A stretch of DNA of 64,000 nt from Takakia lepidozioides. Taxonomy: Eukaryota; Streptophyta; Takakiopsida; Takakiales; Takakiaceae. The notes under the pieces are model-generated. The model saw only the letters and a list, made by a program, of their open reading frames with translations. It ran no database searches and had not been told where the DNA came from. Positions within the stretch are counted from its first letter, which is position 1, and the number at the start of each line of letters is the position of its first letter. A program made the position numbers and the translations under genes. Location of the stretch: NCBI GenBank assembly GCA_030704615.1, contig JAKLZA010000295.1:47001-111000 (forward strand), written 5' to 3'. Below, in pieces: positions 34,304-47,110 of the stretch.

Positions 34304-37300
34304 ATGGCTTCCTCTGAAGCGGAGTTCTTCTCTGACGACAAACCAGTGCCGTTCTCCCAGGAAGTCCTTGACAATGGATTTGCAATTGTTCTGGAACATG
34401 TCTTGGCTACCCGTTTTCAGCTGCAGAATGGCTCCATCTTTTTGGAGAAAGAGGTGTACGATCTTAAAGGGAAGTTGTTGAAATACTCTTTCCAAAACCG
34501 TGATGAGACGGCTCATATCAGCCAGTGGAGAGTGCGTCCTGGTCGATACAGAGTACTTGGAGAGCCTCGGCGAAAGTCCCTTGGGTCATATGTGACGCCC
34601 GGGACTGCTGCTTCGGTCGTTGAAGACAAGAGGGAGGTGGTGGTGAAAAAAGAACAGACGTCCTCCACTCCAATCGTTGAGCTTTCGGATTCTTCCGATG
34701 ATGACATAAGTGAAATTCCAAATCCAGTCCTTCCTACTGTGGTTGGAGAAGCTGATGAAGAAGAGATTTGTAGTGTCATTCCAAAATTGCGGGCGATGGG
34801 AGGAATGGCTGGATTCAAAAGTGAGTTGCGGGGAATTGATTGGGAATCTTTGAAGCAGGTGCCTGTGAAGTTCTTGCCGAGACTTTTGATGGCGATATCC
34901 TATTCGAGCTGCCTCCTCCTCCGCGAGTTGGAGGTGTAACAATCATGATGCATGGAATGGACAAGAAACACGACGGGCACCCGTGGTGCAGAACAAAAAC
35001 ATCCAATATTCAGAAATGATGACAAGCTTGTTTTCAGGAGGACAGTTTGCAATGGACACCTTAGGGTGTGATAATTTGAATTGCAGACACTTTCTTCAGT
35101 CTGGGTTCATAATCCTCCACCGGCAAACACTTTCGTCTGCAAATTCTGCAAACTTGTGCCATCCTGCTTGGCGCTCTGCGGAGCAAGAATGTACTATGTT
35201 GTCCACCGTTTGAAAACAATGACAAGAGCTTGTGTGCATTTCGGATTCCATAACCATCCTGTCTCGAAGGGGGATTACAGGGAGAGTGTTGAGACAGTAT
35301 CGAGGTTGATTAAACAGGAGTTCGGGAGAAACCCATCCGCAACAACATCTGCAATTGCTCTTGGCGCAAGCAAGTCCTTCTTGGAAAGCCATATTTTGAG
35401 TGAAGGGGATTCTGTGGGGACTAAACTTGACGGTGCAGCATTGGACCTGGTCATGATCATTTCTCCACTTTAAGTTCACCTAACATTCGGCATCAGATCA
35501 ATGCATTGAGAATGGGCTCTGGGATCAGAGGCTACATAGACAATATTTTGGAATTGAAACGAGTGAGCAAGTACGATTACATCCAGGACAATGTATTCCC
35601 AGGTCAAGGTGCCATCAAAGTTTTTCTTTTCAAAATGTCGACTGTTGGGGAGGGCAGTGGGGTTAGCCTCGTGAAGCGGATGCAGAAAGACTGGGGACTT
35701 GCAGAACTGTTTTCTTATGTTTGATCATGTGAAACGAGTGAAGGATTGGACGACAATGGCTTGTCATGTCTACGATCCAGTGTACCAACGAGTTATGACA
35801 ATTGCAGTTTGTGACATGCAATCCGAGGATACGGAATCCCAGAAGCTCATGTGGAATTCCCTGATACGTGTCATGGGCTGCCATGGGCTGCATCTCCAAA
35901 TTTCGCAGGTTTCATGGCGGATAGTGCTCAAGCAAATTTCAATGCTGTTCGTATTGTCTTCGGATCGGGCGACCCAAAAGTGCCATGCCAGGAAGAGAGC
36001 GTACATGTCTATTCCATTGGACACAATCTCTGGAAAAACATACAAAGTCGGACATCAAACCAGAGATGCAGACTCAGCACCGTAAATTGTGCAAAGAGTA
36101 CAAAGATGCTAGAACAATGAAGGAGGCGGACACTTTGTTCCAGACAATTCGTGCCTGGTGGTTCTCTTCTGGAGCTGCATCACTTGAGAGTATGAGAGCA
36201 TTGGAAGATTGGCTGGCGTTTTGGCACTTCCGGTATAGACAGTGGGGAGCAGCCATGCCAATGGTACGAGGCTTATATTTCTTGCTTTATTCATACATTT
36301 GCTTTCCATTTTTTGTGTCCTCGCTTTCTTTATGTTGTTTTCTGTTCACTGTTTTGAAGTGTGGTTCTCCACTTTGCAGAACATGTCCATTGAGGAAATG
36401 GCGGACATGCCATCTTGCAATTTGGCAGAAACTGTGCACAACGCATGGTTGCAGCAGTCTGGGAAACGAGGTCGGGATTTGTATGTGGCAACAACAGATG
36501 ATTTGATACGTGCCTTGCAACAACAAACCCGATACCGTGATTTCTTACGAGGTGGGGTTGGTGGCAAGGGTCCGGACAAATGGGAGTTGATGTTGCGTGC
36601 TGCAAACAGATCTGGGGATCCAATCAAGATAGCACGGGCGGTGAGCATGTATGCCCAGGGAACGCCACTTGTTTCTAGAGTTCCACATCTTGAAGGGGAG
36701 GAGAGATTCGGCTCCTGTAAGAGGAAATTGAACACTCCACCTGGTTCGGATTCAGATTCCACAGGGCACCGTGATAACTTCTCGAAGCCTCGTGTTCCCC
36801 TGCATGACAGCTCCATGTCCGGAACCTCCATTGTGGAGGAACCTCCAACACGACGGCAAGCTCCAGCATCAAACAGTGCCTGAAATGGTGCAGGAGAGAA
36901 ACAACCCCCTTGATGTGCTTGAGTCCGCATGCCCCGACCACGTTTGGCACATAGAACGCACAAGTGTAGGGTCTCGTGTGAAATGTACAGCGATCAGGGC
37001 AACTAATTTCGAGAAGTGCACTTCATCTATATCCAGAGGTGGTGCCCGAACTCCTGCTCCGACTTTCACGGGCTTGATGCGTCCATACGGTCAACCAGAA
37101 AGCCAAGAACCACAAGTTCTGGTTCTGCGCAGATGATTGTGCCAGATGTGTGCATGGAACTGTGCGTCCTTCCGTAGTGATGAAGCCATCTCCTCCAACC
37201 GTTTGGCCCGTGAAGGTGGGAACACATCTCAGCTTTCAGGAGATTGAAATGCTGGAGGAGGCAGGTTTTTCCCTTGCGAGACAACCCCAACTCCATGCAT

Positions 37301-37837
37301 GTGCTACTACTTCTGCGTCCTCCCGGGTCCCCCGGCAAATCCTGACTTGTGGCCAACCAAACGAGATGGAAAGCTCGTTCGGCGTTCCCTCCAACCGCTG
37401 AACACTTTGGCAAAGTGGAGTCCGCAAGAATGCTCCAAGCTCGTGTTGGAAGCACCACGGAAGTACCCCATCCAGGATATGGTCGGGTATTCACAATCAT
37501 CACTTCCACATCTGCTGTTCATGACAGGACCTACGACATCACGGTTTCCAATTTCCCCAATTGCACATGTCCTGATTTTGTGAATATGCTATCAACCAGT
37601 TTGGGCAAGAGAGGTAAATTCATACCCTGCAAACATTTGTATTTCATATTTTTGAAGAGGATGGTTTGCGATCCCAAACGTGACAACTTCATTCACCAGG
37701 CCACTATGAGTTTCAACGAGGTCGATACTCTTTGCAGCGGGATACAACACATGGGTAGCATGAACTATGCAATGTGGTATGTGGACGACCATGATTTGAA
37801 ATGTGTAATTCACATCAATTCGTCGGCGGTGCAATGA
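34304..37837 (+). pseudogene. SWIM-domain DDE transposase-like gene, copy 1
   Basis: Start chosen at MASSEAEFFSDD (34304) because copy 2 has a similar N-terminus. Then a basic/acidic linker, a KHDGHPW segment, a Cys-rich zinc part with MTRACVHFGFHNHP (35081-35473), the DDE-like core HVYDPVYQRVMTIAVCDMQS (D1) and FMADSAQANFNAV (D2) at 35699-36120, and a helical region WLAFWHFRYRQWG. An intron at 36264-36379 has GT-AG ends. The C-terminus has FPNCTCPDFV then CKHLYFIF (37349-37837), a SWIM zinc finger typical of MULE/FAR1-type transposases. Three or more frame changes interrupt it, so it is defective or mis-sequenced. Same family as copy 2 but clearly diverged. Confidence 0.8.
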
Positions 37838-38169
37838 TATGGCCTCCAACTATACGGAGTGAGCTCTGAGTGACAACTTTTAGCACATTTGTCATTGCAC
37901 CGTTCGAAGTCTACATGTCTTGCTGTCGCTATGCACTACAATCATCTTTTGAAGATGATCCTAACTCTCATTGTTATTTGAGGAGGGAGGAAGTCTTCCC
38001 GTGGCAGCCTTTATGGCGCACACTTTGTGAGGATATTTTCGTCCTCGTAATTGTAAAAGTGAAACAAGCATTTGTAATTGCACAATGTTGGATGCTGCAA
38101 TTGTAGGCCTCAACGTCGTCTTGATTCTATTTAGGCAAGATTCCCTGCATTAATTCCACGGTCATAGGA
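37838..38169. other. Unassigned junction
   Basis: 3' flank of transposase copy 1 up to the first gypsy-like coding sequence. Nothing recognised; no terminal inverted repeat seen. Confidence 0.4.
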
Positions 38170-38493
38170 CCATCCTCGGTTATAGCGGATGGCAGTGATG
38201 TGCCTGAAGATGATGAGGCTTGGAGAGATGAGAAGGAACTGCACAAGGAAGTGGCAGATACCATAAGGGAAATGCAGAAGAGTACTGATATTCCTATGGC
38301 AGATTCCTCTGATTCTGAAAGAGAAGAGGAAGTGAGTGAGGATGAAGGGAAGAAAGAAGCTGCAGAAATGCAGAGTAATGAAGGGACTTTGGCTGAAGTA
38401 ATATGCCAAAGCGGAGATTACCATTGGACAGCTATTGGCTGTGGCACCTTATTGTAGACACAGGCTGTATCAAGCAATCAATCAATTGCCCAT

Positions 38494-41400
38494 GTGACAG
38501 GGAACACAGACCTGAACAGCAAGGTGACCAGTTATAATGTGAAGCCGGAAGGGCGAGAAACAGTCATGGACTTTGATGATTCTATGCCAGTAATCCAATT
38601 GAGAATTGGAAGCACAGAACTAACTGATGTACTGATAGATGGAGGCTCTGGAGTGAATATCATGACAGACCAATTAAGGCAGAAGCTTGGTCTAAGTAAC
38701 ATGAAACCAGCCCCATTTACAGTAACAATGGCAGATCAAAGAAGTGTACAGCCATTGGGATTGATAAGAGGAGTTAAGATACAGATTCAAAAGATGATCT
38801 TTATGATCACAGTAACTGTGTTGAAAATGGATGAAGTCATGGAAGCTTACTCCTTATTGTTGGGACGACCGTGGCTGAAACAGGCCAGGGTATTCCATGA
38901 CTGGAATTCCCAGTTACTAACTGTGCATGATGGGATGCACAAGATACAAATCACCACTAAGAAATCTAGTAGATTACCTGCTACGAGAAGACCTCGAGGG
39001 GTCAGGGAGTATGACTGGAGGGGAGGACTTGATGAGGAGCAGGAAGCTACCCTGTTCGCTGCACACCCAGAGTGGGAGCAGGTTGCAGAGATGCAGCTGG
39101 AAGGCCTAAGTTGTTTAAAAGGTATCTGCTGTGGTGTAGTGACAGCAACACCAATTGAAGGTGAAACAAGCAGTTACCCACCACATTTCTATGAAGAAAG
39201 AGAGGGAGAAATGGAAATCCTAGAGGAACCAGCCACTGTGAGTTTACAGGATGAAGTGGTGACTGGTTGGACAATCACAGCTGATGAGCAGGTGAGAGAA
39301 GTGAATGTGGGAACTGAAGAGGAACCGAGGATGGTGAAGGTAGGGGCTGATTTGGAGCCAGAATTCTTTGAGGAAGCTAAGAGTTTGTTCATCAAATACA
39401 GAGATGTATTTGCTTGGAGCTACGAGGATCTAAAAGGGATACCACCTGAGATCTGTCAGCATAAGATTGAACTGGAACCAGGGTCAGTACCAATCAAACA
39501 GGCAAGGTACAGAATGAATCCCAACTATGCACAGAAGGTTGGAGAAGAGATCAAGAAGTTGGCTGAGGCTAAGTTTATATACCCGATAGAGTATACAACT
39601 TGGTTGTCACCCATTGTGATAGTTCCCAAGAAGAATGGTAAACTGAGAGTTTGTGTGAACTATAAGAAGTTGAATGCTTGCACGAAGAAAGATCCTTTCC
39701 CTTTGCCATTCACAGAAGCGGTATTGGACACTGTGGCAGGCCATGAGATGTACTCATTCATGGATGGCTTCAGTGGTTATAATCAAGTGCAAGTGGCAGA
39801 AGAAGACCAGGGAAAGACAGCTTTCATCACAGACTGGGGTGCTTATGCATACAAAGTCATGCCTTTTGGACTTTGTAATGCACCAGCAACCTTTCAGAGA
39901 GTGATAAGTGAATCTTTTCATGAGTATCTGGATGATTTCATGCAGGTGTTCTTGGATGATTTCAGTGTGTACAGCTCTAAGAATGAGCACTTGCATAAAT
40001 TGGAGTTATGTTTGGCCAGATGCAGGATGAGAGGTCTGGGCCTGAATCCAGAGAAGTGTACTTTCTGTGTGAACTCAGGGGTGCTTTTGGGACACATTGT
40101 GTGTAAGAGGGGACTTCTTGTGGATCCCAGAAAGACAGAGGCCATTAAAGCCTCTCCACCACCAGTAAATGTTAAGAGTCTAAGGAGATTCCTTGGACAA
40201 ACCAGTTATTACAGAAGATTTGTCAGACGGTATGCACAGATAGCAGCACCATTGAGCAAGCTTCTGAAGAAAGATGCAGTGTTTGCATGGACAGCTGAAT
40301 GTCAACAGGCTTTTGAGGAACTTACATTGTCAGTAACAACTACACCTGTGCTGATTAACCCTCACTGGCATGTAGTATTTCATGTTCACTGTGATGCCTC
40401 AGGAGAAGCGTTGGGAGCAGTGTTAGCCCAAAATGTTACAGGAAATATAGATTCACCTGTGTACTATGCTAGCAGGTTGATGAACAGTGCTGAAAGGAAC
40501 TATAGCACAACTGAAAGAGAAGGCAATGATTTATGCAGTCAAGAAATTCAGGCATTACCTATTGGGAAGAAAGTTTATGTTTTATGTGGATCACCAGGCT
40601 CTGATATATCTGGTGAACAAACCTTTGATAAGTGGAAGGATAGCAAGGTGGTTAATAATCTTGCACGAGTTTGAGTTCGAAGTTGTTTACAAGCCTGGCC
40701 GTTTGCATCTTGTGGCAGATCACTTGTCACGCCTATCAACAGGAGAGCCCGCCACAGGAGTAGACGACCAATTACCTGATGCGAGTTTATTTGCAATGGA
40801 GGTGCAGGGAAGTGCAGATGACTGGTTAGATTGGCAGTGGCCAATCAGATACTACCTTACTCATGGTCAGTGCCCACCTAGTTATGGAAAGGAGCAGAGG
40901 AAGAGAATCGCTATCAAGGCTTTACCTTATACTATGGTAGGGGGCAGAATGTATAAGCTAGGACCTGATGGAGTACTTAAACGATGCTTGTACCACCATG
41001 AAGTAAATAAAGTTTTGGAGGAAGTTCATAAAGGAGTGGCTGGAGGTCATTTGGAGAAGAGACTACCAGTAGAAAGATACTACTTGCAGGTTACTGGTGG
41101 CCTACTTTGTTCAAGGATGTACACAAGTATTGTCAGAGTTGTGATGAGTGTCAGAGGCTAGGACCATTGCAGAGATCTGGGAAGATGGCTTTGCATCCTA
41201 CGATGCCTACTGAACCATTTCAGAAATGGGGACTAGACTTTGTTGGACCAATTACCCCACCAGCCAAGAATACACAGAACAAGTATATAATCACAGCCAC
41301 TGATTATACTACAAGTGGGTGGAAGCTAAAGCTCTGAGGGACAACACAGCTAAGTCCACAGCAAGGTTCCTGTATGAGAACATACTTACACGATTTGGCT

Positions 41401-42008
41401 GTCCCCTGGAATTTATCAGTGACCAGGGAAGTCACTTCATTAATGAGACCATTGAACTATTGACTAAAGAGTTCATGATTGTGCATAGGAAGAGTACAAC
41501 ATATTACCCACAGGGTAATGGGCAGGCAGAGGCTACCAACAAAATACTATGTACTATCTTGGCTAAGATAGTCAATGCAAACAGAACAGATTGGGATACA
41601 AAGCTGCTGACAGCTTTGTGGTCATACAGGACTTCATATAAAGTCACCACTAAGTATACACCATTCCAATTAGTTTATGGTATGGAAGCTTTACTTCCAG
41701 TGGAATTCTTGTTACCTACCATGAGAACTGAATGGGGAAGGAGAATGGAATTAAGGTCAGGAAACATGAATTATACCATGTGGAAGAAGTACGTGCTGAT
41801 GCAGCTGATAACATGACCAGAATTCAGATGAAGAGGAAGGATCAGTTTGATGAAGGTAAATTAAAGACTTTTAAGACGGGAGATTTGGTTCTGTGGTTGC
41901 AGAAGAAGGGGAAGATTAAAGCTTCTAAGCTTAAATCACCATGGAAAGGACCTTATGTCATACAGAAGATGTATGATAATAACACCGCCATGTTACAAAA
42001 CCATTAAC
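38494..42008 (+). CDS. Gypsy pol: protease, RT, RNase H, integrase
   Basis: A long open frame (38494-40674, 726 codons) carries a retroviral-type protease with DGGSGVNIMT in place of D-T/S-G, RT blocks LSPIVIVPKKNGKLRVCVNY and PFGLCNAPATFQR with catalytic FLDD, and RNase H (DASGEALGAVLAQ). After one frame change near 40530 follow FYVDHQALIYLVNK, the integrase zinc region (CQSCDECQRLG) and core (WGLDFVGPI; FISDQGSHFI; GNGQAEATNK), and a C-terminal part with KTGDLVLW. RT-before-integrase order defines Ty3/gypsy. Frame changes near 41150, 41330 and 41750 break the integrase part. Confidence 0.9.
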
Positions 42009-43029
42009 AAAGAAATGCTGGGAAGAGTCAATGCCAATAAGTTGAAGGGGTACAGTGGTATCCATGACAAACCATTGCAGCACGATTTGCATGTTGAAAC
42101 GCAAAAACAGTCACGGGCTGCGCCAGTGATACCAACGGAGTATGGAGCACTTGTCGCTAAGCCGAGCGTGTATGACCAGGGCGGGAAGTACAGGTGTTCG
42201 CATAGCTATCACAGCCCATCACAGCGTGACACAGCCTATCACAGCCCACCACACAACAGCCTGTCACAGCCCAACACAGCCCATTTACACAGTCCATAGG
42301 GTCAGTGACAGGTGGACGTTAACGTCAGAAAAGTGGCCATCAAGTGAAGAAGAAGTTTGGAAGTCAAACTTGGAGAATATGCCACGCGAGAGGGAAGTCG
42401 GGGGCATGTCTAGAAAGGACACGTGGCCACTAAGGCGAAGCACACCGCACTGCATATTGCAAAGTGGGTCTCATCATGCAAGAGGACAAATCGGGCCGTC
42501 AAAGTACCTACCCGGTACATAAACTATTTGTGGGCCCATTAATGCATTCAGGTAAGGGTAACGGAACCCTTTCCGAGTACAGAAACCTATGCCACATGTG
42601 CTGTCCTACTGGACATTCCAGGTGGGAATGTCCACGGAGGGGGTGGAATTAAGAAGTTACCTAAGCAGGCAACAGCCAATCAGGAGTGCGAATTACATGC
42701 AGGTGGTTCCCTCCAAGAAACAAGAACAAGAAATAGGAAGTGTTATGAGCGGAAGAGTCGGGGTGGCTCCGAATAGCCAGTGTCTCGACGGAGGGGCAAT
42801 CAAAGCACTAGCTTTGTAGCTATGGCGGATGTAACGATTACACACTCGCTTTACTTCTCACGCAGTGGCGCAAGGACGGACGAATTGAGAGTACATTTTC
42901 TCTCACTCGATACTTGCAAGCCCCACAGGCTTACACGCACTTACCTGTTCCATTCTGTGCCAACCATACCTTCATGCTCTGTGCCCTGCAAGCTTTCCTT
43001 CAGCTGTTTCAAACAAAGCCTTTTGTTTG
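42009..43029. other. Spacer with CACAGCCC-rich low-complexity block
   Basis: Non-coding spacer between pol and the next coding region. 42205-42300 is a degenerate run of CACAGCCC/TCACAGC words; a similar run occurs at 46665-46765, so this is a feature of the element family. Short open frames across it are artefacts of the repeat. Confidence 0.6.
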
Positions 43030-46000
43030 TCTAGAATGAAGAGAGTGAGGGGAATGGAGGATATCAGGGTGAAGAGCACCACGATTCTGCAGAAGCAAAC
43101 AATTGCAGCACCGCAGGCAGTGCAGCTGCTAAGGGAGTTGCGATTGGAGGGCTGCTACGCAAGGACTGGTCCTTGCATCATCGGCAGTATATGATTCAAT
43201 TTCTTCAGAACTTTGAGCCTCGGACGGGAGTTACCCAGGTGAGGGGAGTAGATATAGAAATTACTCCCCAGTACCTGCAGCAATTGTTTGATTTGCCATC
43301 AGGTCATGTGGATGTGGATGAGCACAGGGCAAGATTGCAGATAGGGAATTTGTTCCAAGAAGGGAGTTTCTTTAAGACTCAAGGTTACGCTTGTACCAAA
43401 GCCGAGTACCCAGGGCTCAGAGAAGTTGGCCAAATATTGAACGTTCTGTTGCCATGAAACAGAACCAACAGTATTTGAGCAGGTCATTCACAGAGGAGAT
43501 CCTGAAAGCTTTGAGGGGAGAGGATGTAGCTTGGGCGGAGTTAATGTACAATGGTCTGGTGGACGAGATGAAGAGGTTACAGGGCACTGCTGCTAAGTCT
43601 CCGATCATTGTGTCTGGTCCAGTCATTGCCCAAATTCATTCTTGATACTCGGGAACGTAAGGAGATGGGAGTGTTTGAGGCAGAACCACTGCAATTGAAG
43701 AGCAGGGCTCTTCACATAGTGAGGGTGGACTGGCAGGGCAACACCAGTCTAAGAGACAGAAGCGGGGTATGACTGTAGTGGCGGATCCACTGGCTTCACG
43801 GAAACCGCAAGATGATGTTTCCCAAGCTCTTGTGCAGGATGGGGCACAGCAGCACAGAGGCTGTTATTATTGGAAGCACGGCCTTCGGAGAGGGAAGAGA
43901 AGTCAATTTTACCACAGCCACCACACCAGTTGACTCAGTTGTTTAGAGGTCCACAGTTAGACATGCTGTGACACACCCCCAATTGCTCTGGAAGGAGAAA
44001 GGTTGGACATTCCCACTACAGAGCAGGTCGTGGCCGAAATTGAGAAGGGTGACCTTCTCTATGAAAACTCTGGCTTGGTAAGGGAATCAGTGGTTCCAGA
44101 GGTGCAGCGTTGTCCAGGGAAAAAACCCTGCTTGCATGTAATACCCACACCTGTGACGGAGGTACCAGGGGTAGAATATAAGGACACTGCAGCACCTGTG
44201 GAGGATGAGGTGGTTCAGGAAGAGAATCTGGTGGGGCAATGGCCTGAATGGTTGGTGAGGCATCACACTGTGGAGGATCAGGGAGAACAGCAGCAAGTTC
44301 ACCATGATGACCCTCAGCAGGCCATGCTTATGAGTTCCATAAGCAGACACTTAATTTGTTGGGCACTTATGTGAAATCCCATGTTCCATCTACCCAATTG
44401 GCAGCTTTGAGGGAGGAACTCAGGAAGGAGTTTGAGGCTCGAAGATGAGGAGGTCAATCTCAAGTTACAGCAAGAGTTGGAGGACACAAAGGCTGCTTTG
44501 CAGTTGGCCAAGGGACATTTGATTGAAGCAGGCCTCGAGCAGGACCAGTTGCATGAAGCACATAAGCAACAGTTATACCAATTGCAGGTGAAGCATGAGG
44601 GCAAGTTGCAAGAAGTGAATGTACTACATACAGAGTTGGAGGCAGTACATGAGAGATGACCATACAATGTGCTACACTCACAACTACTCTTGAGCAAACT
44701 GCATTAGAAGTTAACAGACAAGGGGAGAGATGTATGAGGGCAGAAGCTGAGATAATAGAGCAAGCAAAACTCATTGTTGATATGAAGAATACAATCTGTC
44801 GCAATGAGAATACTTTCAAACAATACAGACAGGTTGAGGCTGACCAGAGAGGTACATCCTGGAGTTGCAACAAAGTCATGGTCAATAGAAATGAACTCTC
44901 TGTGGCTAACAAGGCTTGGAAGGAAGCCAATAATCTGGCTGCTGCCTATGCGGGTTGGTTGAACCTCATGCGAAGCGCATGGAGGCTTTACAGCAGCAGT
45001 TAGATGTGTACAGACTCACGGAGGAGCAGACTCTCAGGGGTGCCACACACGACTTGGTGGATAACCACCTTATGCAGGTCTGGTTAGCACAAGGGCCGGT
45101 AGAAGGCAAAGCACCACGGAAGCTCACCCAGGGCGAGATGAATGAGCTCAGATTGCAGGTGCAGAACATTGCCACAACTACTATAGACAATGTCTATAGT
45201 AGGATAGCGGAGCTACAGGAGGATGTGGAAGGCCTGCAGACTCAAGTGGATGACCTGAGTTCAAATATTGACAAGAGAGTCTTTGTTCCTGAGGAGCAGC
45301 TGATGGCTACTTATTTACATGCCAGGACTCTAATTTTTCAGTCTTCTTCGCAGGGGGTGCAGGAGATGCCAGTGGTAGAAGGGCCAGTGGTACCAATACC
45401 ACAGCAGGTGGCTGTGCAGGTAGCTGACCCTGTTGTTACTACAGCCACACCCTGAGGTATGGGGGGATGCTGCTTTTAACCCACCTAAGACTCCTGCTGC
45501 ACGGAGTACAGTCGGGCTATGATTATGCCCTTCAACCAAATTCCCATTGTGTTGGATTTGGCTTGGAAGGAATTTAGTCCTCCGCAGTCGTTGGCACATT
45601 ACTACCAGATCATGCGCATTTGGTTGCCAGTGGCAACTCGGACTAAGGTTCTTCCGAACAATCGACCCATTGAGGATCATCACTTTGCGAGGTACTGGTC
45701 TGAGGCAGGTACCATGCTGAAGGAATTAATTGCCTTCCAGGTTGTACATGGGTACATTATACCAAGACCAAGGAGGTATCTAGTATTGTCATGGGCTGTG
45801 GATTATACTATGCTGCTTGTTTTCTGGCACGTTATCACATTGAGCAGCAGAAGATGCAATCACGATTTCTGAGTTATTCCAGTGGGGATCATTGGGTCTT
45901 ACCTTCAGTGCCACCTCATATGTACCTATATGATGCAAAAGTTATGATGCAGAAGGATTCCCAACTTCGTTCATGGTTTAATTCGGCTTGGAACAATTTG

Positions 46001-46105
46001 ACAACACAGAAATTCGGCCTGAGGATATTTTCTTTAAGGGACATGAAGCCTGGAAATACTTACACTGTTCCAAAGTCATTGGCACACCTCTCACCTATAC
46101 GATAA
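43030..46105 (+). CDS. Large coiled-coil ORF downstream of gypsy pol
   Basis: A frameshifted coding region of about 1,000 codons. N-terminal part: YMIQFLQNFEPRTGVTQVRG with ITPQYLQQLF (43173-43457), which recalls the plant-transposon 'ORF-1' type of domain. Middle: long helical coiled coil, e.g. QQELEDTKAALQLAKGHLIE (44432-44659) and ELQEDVEGLQTQVDDLSSNI (44955-45455). C-terminal part: aromatic/basic segments (45519-46105) with LPPHMYLYD-like residues. No transmembrane segment or fusion peptide is visible, so an envelope role is not supported. It could be a displaced gag-like structural protein. Confidence 0.55.
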
Positions 46106-46546
46106 GGAGTTCAGGGGTTCACTAATTTTGCTTGCAAGCGCTTACAACAAGTTGTACAGTTTAAACTTCCAGACATGGTGGGACCACATTGTATGCCACA
46201 CAGGATTCCACTTAAAGTTCGGCCGTTAAAACACCTAAGGGGACGAGGATTCTGATACTACTGTTTCTTCGGACTCTTTTGACATGGCAGAGGACTATGC
46301 ACTTCAGATGGCAGAGAAGAAACGACGGGGATCTCCTATGCCTGAGAGGTTACCTCGTTATCAGCCAAAGGAGGGTCAGACATTTCCAGGTAGTGCTCAA
46401 TCATCTCCATCAGCCAGTGACAGGACTCGGGCTCGCACACGGAGTCCTTCACGAGACTCACCGTCAGAAGGGTGCTCGCTCACAAAGGTTTGCTAATCCC
46501 AAACAGTAAACCGTGAGGACACGGCTTTTTGAGAGGGGAGGGGTAA

Positions 46547-47110
46547 TGTTAGAGGGCTGCTTGGGACTTAGACGCTTTTACGGGTTCTGTGGGGTACCCT
46601 TAATTTTTGCGCAGACTGAGACCAACAGGAGCCTTAGGGGTGGCAGCAGCAGGCTTTAGGGGGGGGACACAGCACACAGCACAGCACACAGCCACAGCAC
46701 AGCCACACCTTACAGCCAGTCACAGCCCGACACAGCTTTACACAGCCTGTCACAGTACATGGGGAACAGTTATCATTGACAGGGAACGACTGTGAGGGAA
46801 CGACATCTGCAAGGGAACGTGTTACTTCAGGGGTGACGGTTAGTTAGTTAGGTGGTTAGAACAGCTTGCGGGATTAGGAGAGCGGCAACGGGAAGGGGAC
46901 ACTTCACGGGGAGCGCTTCTTGGTCATGCATGAGAGGAGATCAGGGGAGAGCAAGAACGAGAGCAGGATCACTTCTGGAGGAGGGCGACTTCTTTGAGAG
47001 AGGAGGAGAGACATAATGGAGAGGAAATAGTGTAGAGGAGATGATGACTTGAATGAGGCTTAGTTCATGCAAGCTGCAGAATTATACAGTAGGATATAAT
47101 AGAGACACCA
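46547..47110 (+). repeat. Probable 3' LTR of the gypsy element
   Basis: Begins TGTTAGAGGG directly after the purine tract GAGAGGGGAGGGGTAA. Contains a CACAG-rich block (46665-46765). The right border is placed only by a CA dinucleotide before TGG at 47111 and is uncertain. Confidence 0.4.

Larger units (their letters stand above)
38170..46546 (+). mobile_element. Ty3/gypsy element with an extra ORF after pol
   Basis: One element, 5'-truncated: a tail of gag (38200-38457), pol (38494-42008), a non-coding spacer, a second long coding region (43030-46105), and a purine tract (46531-46546) leading into a probable LTR. The continuous plus orientation and the terminal purine tract support a single unit. 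The left LTR and most of gag are missing where it meets transposase copy 1. Confidence 0.65.

Noticed and set aside
36346-36963. 205-codon minus-strand ORF
   Set aside because: Antisense to the spliced transposase copy 1 coding region; no domain.
42142-42522. 126-codon ORF with HSPTQP-like repeats
   Set aside because: Encoded by the CACAGCCC low-complexity block in a gypsy spacer.
43030-46105. Envelope glycoprotein gene
   Set aside because: Position fits, but there is no signal peptide, membrane anchor or fusion segment; the protein is coiled coil.
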